Assembly (NCBI RefSeq): GCF_034344865.1
Contig: NZ_CP133774.1
Coordinates: forward strand, 5,022,001-5,086,000
Reading direction: 5' to 3'
DNA from: Pseudomonas sp. 10S4
GTDB lineage: Bacteria > Pseudomonadota > Gammaproteobacteria > Pseudomonadales > Pseudomonadaceae
DNA length: 64,000 nucleotides
Shown here: positions 54,424-63,163 of the stretch, in pieces
How the letters are laid out: every line of letters begins with the position of its first letter
How positions within the stretch are numbered: the first letter of the stretch is position 1
Notes under the pieces: generated by a model
What the model was told of the DNA's origin: nothing
The model's database searches: none
The model's input: the letters and a program-made list of their open reading frames with translations, nothing else
Program-made: the position numbers and the translations under genes

Positions 54424-56790
54424 TTAGCCTTGTTTGTAATCGCTCATGCTGAGGGGGAAGGGCGGGTAATTGCGTTTCACCAAGGACTGCGCCCAGAGCT
54501 CCAGTACTGCGCGTCGGCTTTGCGGCATATCTCGGGTAATGGGCATCGCCAGGGTGCTTTCTTCCTGATATTCCTTGCTGATCAGCACAATGAGTTGGTC
54601 GACGGCACCCTCTATCCGGTGCAGCGAATTGAGCGGCATATATTTGCTCATGATCGGGTACATGTAATAGAAGGGCTGCAGGATGCGTGGGTAGATGAAG
54701 GTCTCCCAGATCAAGGTGCTGGCATCCGGGCGCTGATAAATGCGGTTCCACTCATCGACAAAATCCTTCTGCATTTGCGGCTCCAGCGGCAGGATGCGCA
54801 TCGGTGCGAGGAAGTCGGTATAAGCCTGCGAGAGCGGGAAACTGAAGGGGATGACGGGTGTCTGCTCTCCTTCATGCACGAAGAAACGCAAAGTCGGAAA
54901 GCCCGGGGCCTTTGCCTTGACGGTCAGTCGGGCGATGCCATTGGCGTCGGTTTGAATCTGCGTCAGGCAGTAGTGCACGGCGCTGTTCTGGGAGTCCTGC
55001 AGAACACCTTCCATACGGATTGGATTGTCGAACGACAGGCAGGGGCTCAGGGCGACCGAACCGGGTGTCGGCAGGTATTGCAGATAGCTCACCGGCACCT
55101 CGGTACCGGATGGCTCGGCGGCCCGCGTCGCCATGAGCCTACGGCCAGTGCCCTCCGTCACTTGGCTGGGTATCGCAGGGGTATCGCTAAATTGCGGCAG
55201 GTTGGATCTGTTCTTGCCGCGATTTTCCGGATCGTCGTAGAACAACGTAAAGTCGGCCGGGTTGCTGAACGCCAGATAGTAATCGGTCGTGCACATCATG
55301 TAGGCGTTGCCATACTCCGCCACCGATAGCACGGTGCCGGCCGGTGCCGGCAGACCGTCATATTGCACCATGATCTGCAGCGTCTTGCTGTCGCCGACGT
55401 CGATGAAACTTGCGCTCTCGACCACTTCTGCAGTCCACATCTGCTGGGCTGCGGCTAGCACCGGGTTTGTTCCCGCTAGTTGCAGCTCCAATGATCCGGT
55501 TTGCAGCTTTTTCTGTGCGTCGGCACTGAGAGGCAGATCAAGGATGCCGGAGCGTTTATCGAAAGCCGCCTGCTCATAGTCCTCAAAGCCAATACTCGCC
55601 AACGGAGTGAATTGCCCGTCTTGGCGTATCCCGAGTTGGTAGCTGCCGGCATCGAATTTTTCTGCCACCGGGATGTCAGCGGCCGGGTCGATCGGATAGC
55701 TCGGGAAGGTGTTGCCCAGATCCAGCGATAAGGTATCGCCATGGGCCTGTGCCGAGATTACGCCCAGTGTCGCCTGTTTGGGGGCGTCCCCGGTTTTTTG
55801 TAGAGTCACCGCGTCGCAAGGGATCAGACGCCGCCCGGCCGGCGCGGTGGGAAACTCGTCGTCAAACCACAGGCCCAGGGTGCCTACGGTGCTGCTGTAG
55901 GCGGGGTTGAAGAAAATGCTGGCGACGTTGTCCAGCCCTTTCTGATACATCTCCTGGACTTTGGCCAGGGCCGACGGGGTGGTGGAACGGCTGTTGAAGG
56001 GCGGGTAGTTGTTGAAAATGCCGTTTTTGTCGTAGCAGGTCAGGTAGGTGGAAAACCGGAACATCAGGCCTTTGGCTTTTTGTTGTTCCATCTGTTCCTG
56101 GAGATTTTTCAGCAGGGCCGAATTGCCGATCGCCCAGGCCAGATTTTCTTTCGGGAAGCAGGTTTGCCACGTGGTGGTCACATAGATCAGGCCACCCAGG
56201 TTTGCCCATTTGAAGTTCAGGAAGCGATCGAGCATCCGATATTGACGCTTGAGCGTCAGGCCGCATTGGTCGTCGCCCAACACCAGTTTGTCGAAGTACA
56301 ACGCGGTGAAGGTGTTCTGCCAGGGGCTGACGTCGACAAAGCGGGCCGCGGTGGGGCTTGTGCTGCCAAAGGGATTGCCGAGCAAATTGTAGCTCTGGTT
56401 AATCAGGGCATCCTGGTCAACGTACCCACCGTTCGGGAGTTCGCCGCCGATGATGACGGACTGGGTCTGGTTGTAGCTGACGGTGCCACAGGCGTTGTCA
56501 CCAAACAGGTTCCATTCTCCGGGGATCATTATCGGAGGATTCTGTGAGACGTTGCCCGGCACCTGCGTGACGTAATTGGGCGCCTCGTGTAACACCCGAG
56601 GGGCGATCGTCCAGGGCATCAGTGTGCTGGCGGCATTTTCTGGTGTGATGTTGTAGTAATCAAGAAACCGCCAGTTCATCCGCATTTTTACCGCATCGTA
56701 GAGCGGGTACATATCGTTGTTGTTGGCCGTCGGCGGGTTCCAGAACATATGGCCGTTGAGGTAGATGCGAGGGAAATTCAATACGCTCAT
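54424..56790 (-). CDS. VioB/RebD N-terminal-domain-like protein 1
   Basis: 788 residues, intact. Start MSVLNFPRIYLNGHMFWNPP followed by TANNNDMYPLYDA closely resembles VioB (DFPRIHFRGWARVNAPTANR, from memory). Middle: TVGTLGLWFDDEFPTAPAGR and RLIPCD correspond to VioB's VGVVGLWRRGELASYPAGR, and SGILDLPLSADAQKKL to its GIVDLPLL segment. End: PFYYMYPIMSKYMPLNSLHR and MPITRDMPQSRRAVLELW. The ferritin-like domain that follows in VioB, RebD and StaD is missing. AAGGAG lies eight bases before the ATG, ten bases after the stop of cytochrome-like protein 1. No export signal. Confidence 0.7.
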   Translation of the reverse strand: MSVLNFPRIYLNGHMFWNPPTANNNDMYPLYDAVKMRMNWRFLDYYNITPENAASTLMPWTIAPRVLHEAPNYVTQVPGNVSQNPPIMIPGEWNLFGDNACGTVSYNQTQSVIIGGELPNGGYVDQDALINQSYNLLGNPFGSTSPTAARFVDVSPWQNTFTALYFDKLVLGDDQCGLTLKRQYRMLDRFLNFKWANLGGLIYVTTTWQTCFPKENLAWAIGNSALLKNLQEQMEQQKAKGLMFRFSTYLTCYDKNGIFNNYPPFNSRSTTPSALAKVQEMYQKGLDNVASIFFNPAYSSTVGTLGLWFDDEFPTAPAGRRLIPCDAVTLQKTGDAPKQATLGVISAQAHGDTLSLDLGNTFPSYPIDPAADIPVAEKFDAGSYQLGIRQDGQFTPLASIGFEDYEQAAFDKRSGILDLPLSADAQKKLQTGSLELQLAGTNPVLAAAQQMWTAEVVESASFIDVGDSKTLQIMVQYDGLPAPAGTVLSVAEYGNAYMMCTTDYYLAFSNPADFTLFYDDPENRGKNRSNLPQFSDTPAIPSQVTEGTGRRLMATRAAEPSGTEVPVSYLQYLPTPGSVALSPCLSFDNPIRMEGVLQDSQNSAVHYCLTQIQTDANGIARLTVKAKAPGFPTLRFFVHEGEQTPVIPFSFPLSQAYTDFLAPMRILPLEPQMQKDFVDEWNRIYQRPDASTLIWETFIYPRILQPFYYMYPIMSKYMPLNSLHRIEGAVDQLIVLISKEYQEESTLAMPITRDMPQSRRAVLELWAQSLVKRNYPPFPLSMSDYKQG

Positions 56791-56800
56791 GTCATGCTCC

Positions 56801-57940
56801 TTAGCGTTGCCACTGGGCGCGCTTCAGCGACCAGACAAAGTCCAGTTTGTTGTAACCGACAAAATCGGATGCCGGCAGCGGGGCAGTTGGGTAAACAAGG
56901 CCGCCCTGTTCTTTCAGAGCGAAATTGAAGTAGCCGTTCTTTTTTGAGTACGCGGCCGTACCGTGGCAGGCGAAACAGGAGGACTGGCTCTGAAAGGCTG
57001 ACTCGAGCTGGGAGTTGGCGAGCAATGTCGGTGTTGTCTGGGATTGGGTGCCGATCAGTTCGTACTGCGCCAGGGCAGGGTATCTGGCCTGGAAGTCGGT
57101 GTTCACCGGTTGGGCAGCCGGTGTCGGTCCGGTGCTGTTGGTCATCGGGGTGGACGGGATCGCATTGGTCACGGTGTACTTACTGTTGTTGCGATTTTCG
57201 AAGGTGGTCCAGACCCAGTCGGGGTTTAGCTTGTTGATGACGTGCAAGCCACTCAGCGCGGCATAGCCGACCAGATATTCATTACCCTGCTGATAATAGG
57301 CCTGGGCGATGTAGTAACCATCGCTTGCCAGTTGCTTCTGGTAGCTCGGATTGTTGCCGATCCACAGCCAGGAGGCTTTCAACTCCCAGGCGCTGGAGGG
57401 GAATGTCAGGTCGCTGGTCAGGGCGGCTTGGCCATTCATGTTGTAGACCTGTTTCTGCACGATGTAATCGAACGTGTCTTGGCCCATCAACAGTTGGAAA
57501 CGCACCGGCTGGCCTTTTTCTGCGTCCGGCACCGCGCCGCCCATCTCCAGGATCAGACCGTCCACCTGTTGCGTGGCGTTCAGGTTGTGGAACGTGCGAT
57601 TGACGTCCATGCCCTGATCTTTGGCCTGTTTAAGCACGTCGGATGGAAGCGGGGCGCTCTTGCCGTATGGCAGGGGCGCGGCGCCGTTGCTCAGGTAGAC
57701 CTGATCCGAGGGCTTCATGGTTTCCCACACCCGATCGGGACTGTTCGCGGCGGCAGGCTGGTTCAGGCAGACGAACCAGTTCCAGGTCAAGGTTTCGGGA
57801 CCCTGGGTAAATTCGGCCCGGGTCTTGTCGATGTTTCCTCCAAACTGCATGAAATTGTTGCAGTCGAAGGTGTTGGTGTTCTCAGCCTGAGCCAATCCGG
57901 CCAGTGCACTGAGAACGGTTATAGAAATGGCTCGCCGCAT
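56801..57940 (-). CDS. Secreted one-haem c-type cytochrome-like protein 1
   Basis: 379 residues. Signal peptide MRRAISITVLSALAGLAQA, mature ENTNTFDCNNFMQFGG. One haem site, SSCFACHGTA, near residue 325. Other conserved pieces shared with protein 2: SSAWELKASWLWIG, GYAALSGLHVINKLNPDWVW and TTFENRNN. It starts inside the 3' end of the eboF-like gene (overlap 22 bases) with its AAGGAG there, so it is translated from the ebo message. Periplasmic; an electron-transfer role is inferred from the haem site only. Confidence 0.72.
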   Translation of the reverse strand: MRRAISITVLSALAGLAQAENTNTFDCNNFMQFGGNIDKTRAEFTQGPETLTWNWFVCLNQPAAANSPDRVWETMKPSDQVYLSNGAAPLPYGKSAPLPSDVLKQAKDQGMDVNRTFHNLNATQQVDGLILEMGGAVPDAEKGQPVRFQLLMGQDTFDYIVQKQVYNMNGQAALTSDLTFPSSAWELKASWLWIGNNPSYQKQLASDGYYIAQAYYQQGNEYLVGYAALSGLHVINKLNPDWVWTTFENRNNSKYTVTNAIPSTPMTNSTGPTPAAQPVNTDFQARYPALAQYELIGTQSQTTPTLLANSQLESAFQSQSSCFACHGTAAYSKKNGYFNFALKEQGGLVYPTAPLPASDFVGYNKLDFVWSLKRAQWQR

Positions 57941-59364
57941 GGAAGCTCCTTGGCATTGGCCAGGTCGGTGTGTGGGTGCCCCAGGAAATGCTGCAGGAGC
58001 AGTTGTTTCACTGCCGTGGCCGCAAGGTGTTGCGGCAACGGCAGATCACAATTGGTGATGAGCAGCGGGCCGGTCTGCGCGCTACCGGGCAGGCGGCCAT
58101 GACTGCCGCGGACCAGTCCGGTGTCCAGCGGGATCAGGTCCATGTAGTAGCGAAAGCCGAGCTTTTTCTGCAGCAGGCGGCGCGCCACTTTCAATTTGGG
58201 GAAACGAATGGCCGGGTCGATGAACAGCTCCAGCGGGTCGTAGCCGGGCTTGCGATGGATGTCCACGGTGCGGGCAAAGTCGGGGGCCTTGCGATCATCG
58301 AACCAGTAGTAGTAATCGAACCAGTAACCCGCTGCGGCCACGGTCACCAACTCGCCACTGCGAGGATGATCCAGCTGCCAGGCCCGTTGCTCGGCCTTAT
58401 CCAGCACCTGCTCGATGCCGGGCTGACACTGCAACAGCGCTTTGACGCGGGGGATGTCTTGAGCCTGCTTCACGTAGATATGCGCGATCTGATGATCGGC
58501 AACGGCAAAGGCTGCGCTGGCGCCGGGGTCGAGCAATTCCCAGCTCAACGATTGGCGCACCTCTAACAAACCTTCCGAGCGCAACACGCGGTTGATCGAA
58601 ACAGATTGCTGGACGGCTTCGATCCCGTATTCGGACAGCAGCATCACCGCTGCGCCTTGCTCCTGGGCGAAGGTCAGCAGGCGACCGACTTCACTGTCGA
58701 TAGCCCGTACCTCGTCAGCAATCGACGGATGATCGGGGCCCAGACGCTGCAGGCTGTAGTCGAGATGGGGCAGGTAGATCAACTGCAGGTCAGGGCGATC
58801 GAGCTGGAATTCGGCGATGGCGCAATCGACGATCCAGCGGCTCGACTTAATGCCGGCCGCCGGGCCCCAAAAACTCGGAAAAGGGAACTCGCCAATCTGC
58901 CGCTCGATACGCTCGCGCAACGATGCCGGTGACGAATACAGACCGAACATTTTGCGGCCATCGGCCGGGTAGTGAGGGCGCGGGGTGATGGCGGCATCCA
59001 CGTCCGCGTACATGTTGTACCACCAGAACAACTGGCTGCAGCGAAACCCGGGTAGCTCACGCTTGAGTTCCTGCCAGACCTTTTCACCCTGGATCAGTGC
59101 GTTGGGTTGCAGCCAGAAGCGTACTTCGGCCTGATCGCGAAAATACCAGCCATTGCCCACGATGCCGTGCTCCGACGGCGGTAGGCCGGTAAGGATCGAG
59201 GCCTGCACCGTCGACGTGACGGCCGGAAACACCGGTTGCAGGCTGGCCATTTTTGCCGTTTTCAACAGGGCATTGATGTGAGGCGTCGCGGCTCCCAGCA
59301 GCGCTGGCGTCAGCCCGACCACGTTGATCAGCAGCAGCGGTTGACGCGGATGATCAGAGGGCAT
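57919..59364 (-). CDS. eboF: EboF-like nucleotide pyrophosphatase/phosphodiesterase family protein
   Basis: 481 residues of the alkaline phosphatase superfamily. Metal and nucleophile positions: LLINVVGLTPALLG near the start, then FPAVTSTVQASILTGLPPSEHGIVGNGW split over residues 50-80 (Thr nucleophile in the TST segment, HGIVGNGW as in NPPs), YLPHLDYSLQRLGPDHP and, late, DHQIAHIYV. These are the NPP/PglZ-type metal ligands. The ATG at 59364 overlaps the eboE-like stop by eleven bases. It corresponds to the sixth gene of ebo clusters. Substrate unknown. Confidence 0.82.
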   Translation of the reverse strand: MPSDHPRQPLLLINVVGLTPALLGAATPHINALLKTAKMASLQPVFPAVTSTVQASILTGLPPSEHGIVGNGWYFRDQAEVRFWLQPNALIQGEKVWQELKRELPGFRCSQLFWWYNMYADVDAAITPRPHYPADGRKMFGLYSSPASLRERIERQIGEFPFPSFWGPAAGIKSSRWIVDCAIAEFQLDRPDLQLIYLPHLDYSLQRLGPDHPSIADEVRAIDSEVGRLLTFAQEQGAAVMLLSEYGIEAVQQSVSINRVLRSEGLLEVRQSLSWELLDPGASAAFAVADHQIAHIYVKQAQDIPRVKALLQCQPGIEQVLDKAEQRAWQLDHPRSGELVTVAAAGYWFDYYYWFDDRKAPDFARTVDIHRKPGYDPLELFIDPAIRFPKLKVARRLLQKKLGFRYYMDLIPLDTGLVRGSHGRLPGSAQTGPLLITNCDLPLPQHLAATAVKQLLLQHFLGHPHTDLANAKELPCGEPFL

Positions 59365-60586
59365 CGGCGTACGCCTCCTGCGCTTGTGGTTGCAGCAATT
59401 GCCGCTGCCGCAGTTGCTCTTCGACCCAGTGCAATTCTGCGGCGATCCCCTGGAGTTGGGCGTACTCGGTAGTGGGCCGCAACTGGACGGGAAGGACGCC
59501 CCAACTGTAGGTTTCCACTTCCAGCACCGGACGAAAATCCCCATGGCTGGCGAGAAAATCGAAGGTCTGCGACAGGGCGATCTGACTGCCGCTGAGCTCG
59601 GGCAACAGCAAGTGTTCGCTGAACAGTGGGATGTGGAAATGAATCCTCAGTTCGGGGTATTGCCCCGGGTGCTTTGCGCAATCGTCGAGGGCGGCGGGAA
59701 GGTCCGCCCAGGCCATTAACCGGTCCTGTGCATCGCGAGCTTTCACTTGATGCAGGTAGGTGGTTTCGGCAAATTCGCCCAAGGTCTTGAGAACGTGTTC
59801 ACGCCGGTTGTCGTCTTGAGAGGGCAGGCGACAAATCAATGCGTTGGACAGCTGAATCTTGCCGATGGGCACCCGTGCCTGACGCAGCCTGTCCAGCGAC
59901 TGATAGCAGTCTTCGAACATCACAGCCTGGTGGCAGACATCAAAACACAGCGCTAAATACTCATAGTGCGGGTCAGTGGTTTGCCAGCGGCGGAAGAAGG
60001 CGATGGCCTGGTCAGTGTTTTCCAGCACGCAGTCCGGCTCCATCTCCAGGCAGAACACGATTTTCTTGCCAGTCTTCAGATGCAGCCTGGCCAGTGAGGC
60101 GGTGAGTTGGCGCAGTTGATATTCGGCATGTTGCTGTAACGTCGGGTTCCAACTGGCGGCATAGCCCAGCGGCACGCTGGAAATCACTCCCTGATGGCAG
60201 TCTGGCGGCAAGGCCAGCGCGAGGATTTGCGCCAGATTCAGGCTGTACGCCAACCGTTTTGGTTCGGCCCAACTGGGCAGGTAGACCTCGGCTTTCACCG
60301 CGCCATCATGAAATTGGCCGTAGGGAAAACCGTTAAGCGAGGTCAGACGTAGCCCACTGCGTTGCAGCAGACTCAGGAACTCCGAACGCGCCGATGTCTG
60401 CTGTAATTCGGCCGCGGCGAGGGCACTGATCCACAGTCCACTGTCCTGCTCGTTCAGCCTGCGTAGCGTGCGCACGCCCTGAAAGTGCTGTTCGATGGAG
60501 GACCGTAGCCCGGCCAGGTCACGGGTCGGATGCACGTTGCTGCAATAACCGACCTGCGCGGCAGCCCACCCCGTGCCGGCATTCAT
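59354..60586 (-). CDS. eboE: EboE-like TIM-barrel protein
   Basis: 410 residues related to xylose-isomerase-like TIM barrels. Typical blocks: VGYCSNVHPTRDLAGLRSSI at the start, LTSLNGFPYGQFHDGAVKAE, FCLEMEPDCVLENTDQAIAF and CFDVCHQAVMFED, whose Glu, Asp and His residues would bind a metal. Described in ebo clusters as metabolite traffic protein EboE. I use the ATG at 60586; a GTG at 60631 is possible but has no better ribosome site. It is 79 bases after the eboB-like start. Confidence 0.85.
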   Translation of the reverse strand: MNAGTGWAAAQVGYCSNVHPTRDLAGLRSSIEQHFQGVRTLRRLNEQDSGLWISALAAAELQQTSARSEFLSLLQRSGLRLTSLNGFPYGQFHDGAVKAEVYLPSWAEPKRLAYSLNLAQILALALPPDCHQGVISSVPLGYAASWNPTLQQHAEYQLRQLTASLARLHLKTGKKIVFCLEMEPDCVLENTDQAIAFFRRWQTTDPHYEYLALCFDVCHQAVMFEDCYQSLDRLRQARVPIGKIQLSNALICRLPSQDDNRREHVLKTLGEFAETTYLHQVKARDAQDRLMAWADLPAALDDCAKHPGQYPELRIHFHIPLFSEHLLLPELSGSQIALSQTFDFLASHGDFRPVLEVETYSWGVLPVQLRPTTEYAQLQGIAAELHWVEEQLRQRQLLQPQAQEAYADAL

Positions 60587-60665
60587 TTGATCACCGGTTC
60601 CTGCCCCCGGAGGGCGGAGTTTTCCTGCCACTGCCGACGCTGATCGATGGGTAGCGGGGTACTGA

Positions 60666-61466
60666 TCAGGGCTTTATCCATTTGGCCGCTTTGGGCAAAA
60701 AGTCCACCGGGTTGTGGAACAGCACCTGTTCGACCTGAGCCTCGCTGAAGCCGGCCGCCAACATGGCCTGGCCCGTTTTTGGCACCTTGAGCGGGTCGCT
60801 GATGCCCCAGTCGGCAGCGCTGTTGACCACCATTTTTTCGGTGCCGTACTGCTGGAGCAGGGCCACCATGCGCTGTTCCGACATTTTGGTGTTGGGGTAG
60901 ATGGAGTGGCCGCGCCAGCAGTCGCTGTCCAGCACCAGAGGCAGCGTCAGTTCATTGAGGTGGTCGATGATCACCAGATGCTCGGCAATCCCCACTTCGC
61001 GAATCACTGCCAGGGTGCGTTTGGTGCCGCCGATCTTGTCGCGGTGCGGGGTGTGCACCAGCACCGGCAAATTGAATTGTTTGGCCAGCTCCAGTTGAGC
61101 GGCGAGAAAGCGATCCTCCTCGGGCGTGATGTCGTCGTAGCCGATTTCGCCGACCGCCACGACGCCGTCTTTCACCAGATAGCGCGGCAGAATCTCCAGC
61201 ACCTCATTGGCCACCGACAAGTCATTGGCCTCCTTGGGGTTGAGGCCGATGGTGCAGAAGTGATGGATGCCGAACATGCTGGCGCGAAAGCGCTCCCAGC
61301 CCAACAGCGTGTCGAAGTAATCGATAAAACTGCCGACACTGGTCCTGGCCTGGCCCTGCCAGAAGGCCGGCTCGATAACCCCGGTAATGCCGGCGGCTGC
61401 CATGTTCTGGTAGTCATCGGTGGTGCGGCTGACCATATGAATGTGCGGGTCGAAGTACTTGAGCAT
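60666..61466 (-). CDS. eboB: EboB-like TatD family metal-dependent hydrolase
   Basis: 266 residues. Metal ligands of the amidohydrolase/TatD fold: FDPHIHMVSR at the N-terminus (HxH), VVAVGEIGYDDITPEE, LPVLVHTPHRDKIGG, LVIIDHLNELT and MVVNSAADWGISDPL. The last block and AFWQGQARTSVGSFIDYF are typical of ebo-cluster TatD proteins rather than DNA-repair TatD. It precedes eboE in transcription order and follows eboA by 36 bases. Confidence 0.88.
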   Translation of the reverse strand: MLKYFDPHIHMVSRTTDDYQNMAAAGITGVIEPAFWQGQARTSVGSFIDYFDTLLGWERFRASMFGIHHFCTIGLNPKEANDLSVANEVLEILPRYLVKDGVVAVGEIGYDDITPEEDRFLAAQLELAKQFNLPVLVHTPHRDKIGGTKRTLAVIREVGIAEHLVIIDHLNELTLPLVLDSDCWRGHSIYPNTKMSEQRMVALLQQYGTEKMVVNSAADWGISDPLKVPKTGQAMLAAGFSEAQVEQVLFHNPVDFLPKAAKWIKP

Positions 61467-61502
61467 GGTGAATCCTCGTCAAAGGAAGGGAGCCATTGAG
61501 CA

Positions 61503-62276
61503 TTAGTTCGGTGAGGTGCCGGCCAAGCGGTCACGCCATTCCGGCGGCAAGCGTTGCTGCTGACTCAGGCCTGCCAGGCGCTGGTGTTGCGCCGGGCTGA
61601 GCAGGTTGAAGGCAATCGCCAGGGGCAACCCGGCGGACACCGTTCGTTCGGCCGCGAGCTGTTCGTCCAGCAGGTCGAGGGCCAACTGATTAAGGGGGAC
61701 GCTGAGTCGTTGCGTCAGGCCGATCAGACGTCGTACGTCGAGCCCCATGCCCAACGCCTTCAGTACCAGTTGATGGAAGGCCCGTTCGGGGTAATGACGT
61801 GACGGGTAGTGGGTGTCGAGGGCGAGGGCGGCAAACACCTGGCTGTTACTGGTACGCCCGGCCTGCAACGCCAGCTCCACGCACAGCCCACGGCTATCGA
61901 GCCAGTCGAGGGCCTTCAAGGTGGCGATCTTTTCCTGATCGTCGCCCCACAGAAACAACTGGCGCAGCAGGGGCAGTTGCCCGTCGGCGGGCTGTTGCTC
62001 AAGGACCTGCGCCAGCAACAACGCGCGCGCCAGTTGGATGTGGCTCCAGCCGGCATTGTTGGGCAGTGCATGCTCCTTGAGGTTGCGCTTGCACTGACTG
62101 CTCAAGAGCGCCGCGGTGTTGGCGTTCGGGTGTTGGGTAAGCCGCTCCTGTGCCTGGCGCCACCACTGCTGCTCGGCTTCATCGAGCTGTTGGGTCAAGG
62201 CCTGGCGTTGTTCGGCGAGGCGGTCGTGGCGCATTTCGAGGGCCGTTGATGACGGCGCAGTGACGTCCATTTTCAT
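61503..62276 (-). CDS. eboA: EboA-like protein
   Basis: 257 residues, mostly helical, no membrane segment. QEKIATLKALDWLDSRGLCV and NSQVFAALALDTHYPSRHYPERAFHQLV (split over residues 155-185) are characteristic of EboA, whose biochemical role is unknown. The ATG at 62276 overlaps the stop of eboC (ATGA), fixing the start. The long upstream open frame is a shadow inside eboC. Confidence 0.85.
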   Translation of the reverse strand: MKMDVTAPSSTALEMRHDRLAEQRQALTQQLDEAEQQWWRQAQERLTQHPNANTAALLSSQCKRNLKEHALPNNAGWSHIQLARALLLAQVLEQQPADGQLPLLRQLFLWGDDQEKIATLKALDWLDSRGLCVELALQAGRTSNSQVFAALALDTHYPSRHYPERAFHQLVLKALGMGLDVRRLIGLTQRLSVPLNQLALDLLDEQLAAERTVSAGLPLAIAFNLLSPAQHQRLAGLSQQQRLPPEWRDRLAGTSPN

Positions 62277-63163
62277 GTCGGTTTGATCCAGCGCTGAAAG
62301 TGTGGGAGCAGGAAAAACACCAGGACACATAACAGGCTGCCCAAAGGCTGATTGGCCACGGCCATCACCAGGGCATCGAACAGGGGCAGGGCTGCCAGGC
62401 CGGCACCGATAAAGGCCCGAACCTTGCGATGTTGCGGGTTGGCCAGGTTGTGCCAGTAGTGCCAGCCCAGCCAGCCAAGCCATATCAGCAGCACCGGCCA
62501 AAACCAGAGGTTGTCGGAATAGATCGCCAGGGCCAGCGGACTCAGCATCAGGATCAGCGGGAGGCGGCTGAGCAACTGGTTGTTGTGTTCATTGCGGGCG
62601 AGGTAGGTCAGGCCGCTGATGTAGACGCCCAGCAAAATCGCGCAGAGCCAGATCGGTTCCGGAGGCACCGCCAGGCTGGCCGCCGCCGTGAGGTAGAGCG
62701 TCGAGCGGCAAGCGCCCATCAACCAGACGCTGTGGGCGTACTTCTTGTGCAGCAGGTTGTAGCCGAAGATGCAGCCCGCCAGCAGGGTGACGCTGCCCAG
62801 CAGCCAATGCGGCTGATCGATCAGTCGGCTCAGACCCAGCACCGAGGCTGCGGCCAGCATCAGCAACAACACAGTGGCCAGGCGCACTTGTTGTCGACTG
62901 ACCAGGCCCAGGGTGATGGGCCGAGGGTTATGGTGTTGTTGGTCCCAGTCGGCATCCAGTAGATCGTTCAACAACATGCCGGCCAGATACAGCAGCGACA
63001 GTGTGGCCAGCAGCAGGATCCACACCAACGACGACGGCGGCGCCAGGGCCCCGGCACTGCTGGCCAGCAGCGCGGCGGCCAGGGTGTTGGTCCATACGGT
63101 GGGCAGGTTGGACACCCGGCCGAGGGTCATCCAGGTCTTCAGATTCAGCGGTGTCTGGCTCAT
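62273..63163 (-). CDS. eboC: EboC-like UbiA family prenyltransferase
   Basis: 296-residue membrane protein with about eight helices. The prenyl-diphosphate site is AGMLLNDLLDADWDQQHHNP (NDxxDxxxD), followed by RPITLGLVSRQQVR. TYLARNEHNN lies in the C-terminal half. UbiA enzymes attach prenyl chains to aromatic rings; the aromatic acceptor in ebo systems is unknown. Start and stop overlap the neighbours (ATGA at both ends), so translation is coupled from eboD to eboA. Confidence 0.9.
   Translation of the reverse strand: MSQTPLNLKTWMTLGRVSNLPTVWTNTLAAALLASSAGALAPPSSLVWILLLATLSLLYLAGMLLNDLLDADWDQQHHNPRPITLGLVSRQQVRLATVLLLMLAAASVLGLSRLIDQPHWLLGSVTLLAGCIFGYNLLHKKYAHSVWLMGACRSTLYLTAAASLAVPPEPIWLCAILLGVYISGLTYLARNEHNNQLLSRLPLILMLSPLALAIYSDNLWFWPVLLIWLGWLGWHYWHNLANPQHRKVRAFIGAGLAALPLFDALVMAVANQPLGSLLCVLVFFLLPHFQRWIKPT

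Noticed and set aside
54409..55329. 306-codon plus-strand frame, and similar plus-strand frames across 45-64 kb
   Set aside because: Antisense to well-supported minus-strand genes with conserved motifs; composition typical of shadow frames.
50312..56790. A violacein or indolocarbazole biosynthesis locus
   Set aside because: Only the N-terminal half of VioB/RebD is represented; the ferritin-like catalytic domain, VioA/RebO, VioC-E and RebC/P are absent from the window.
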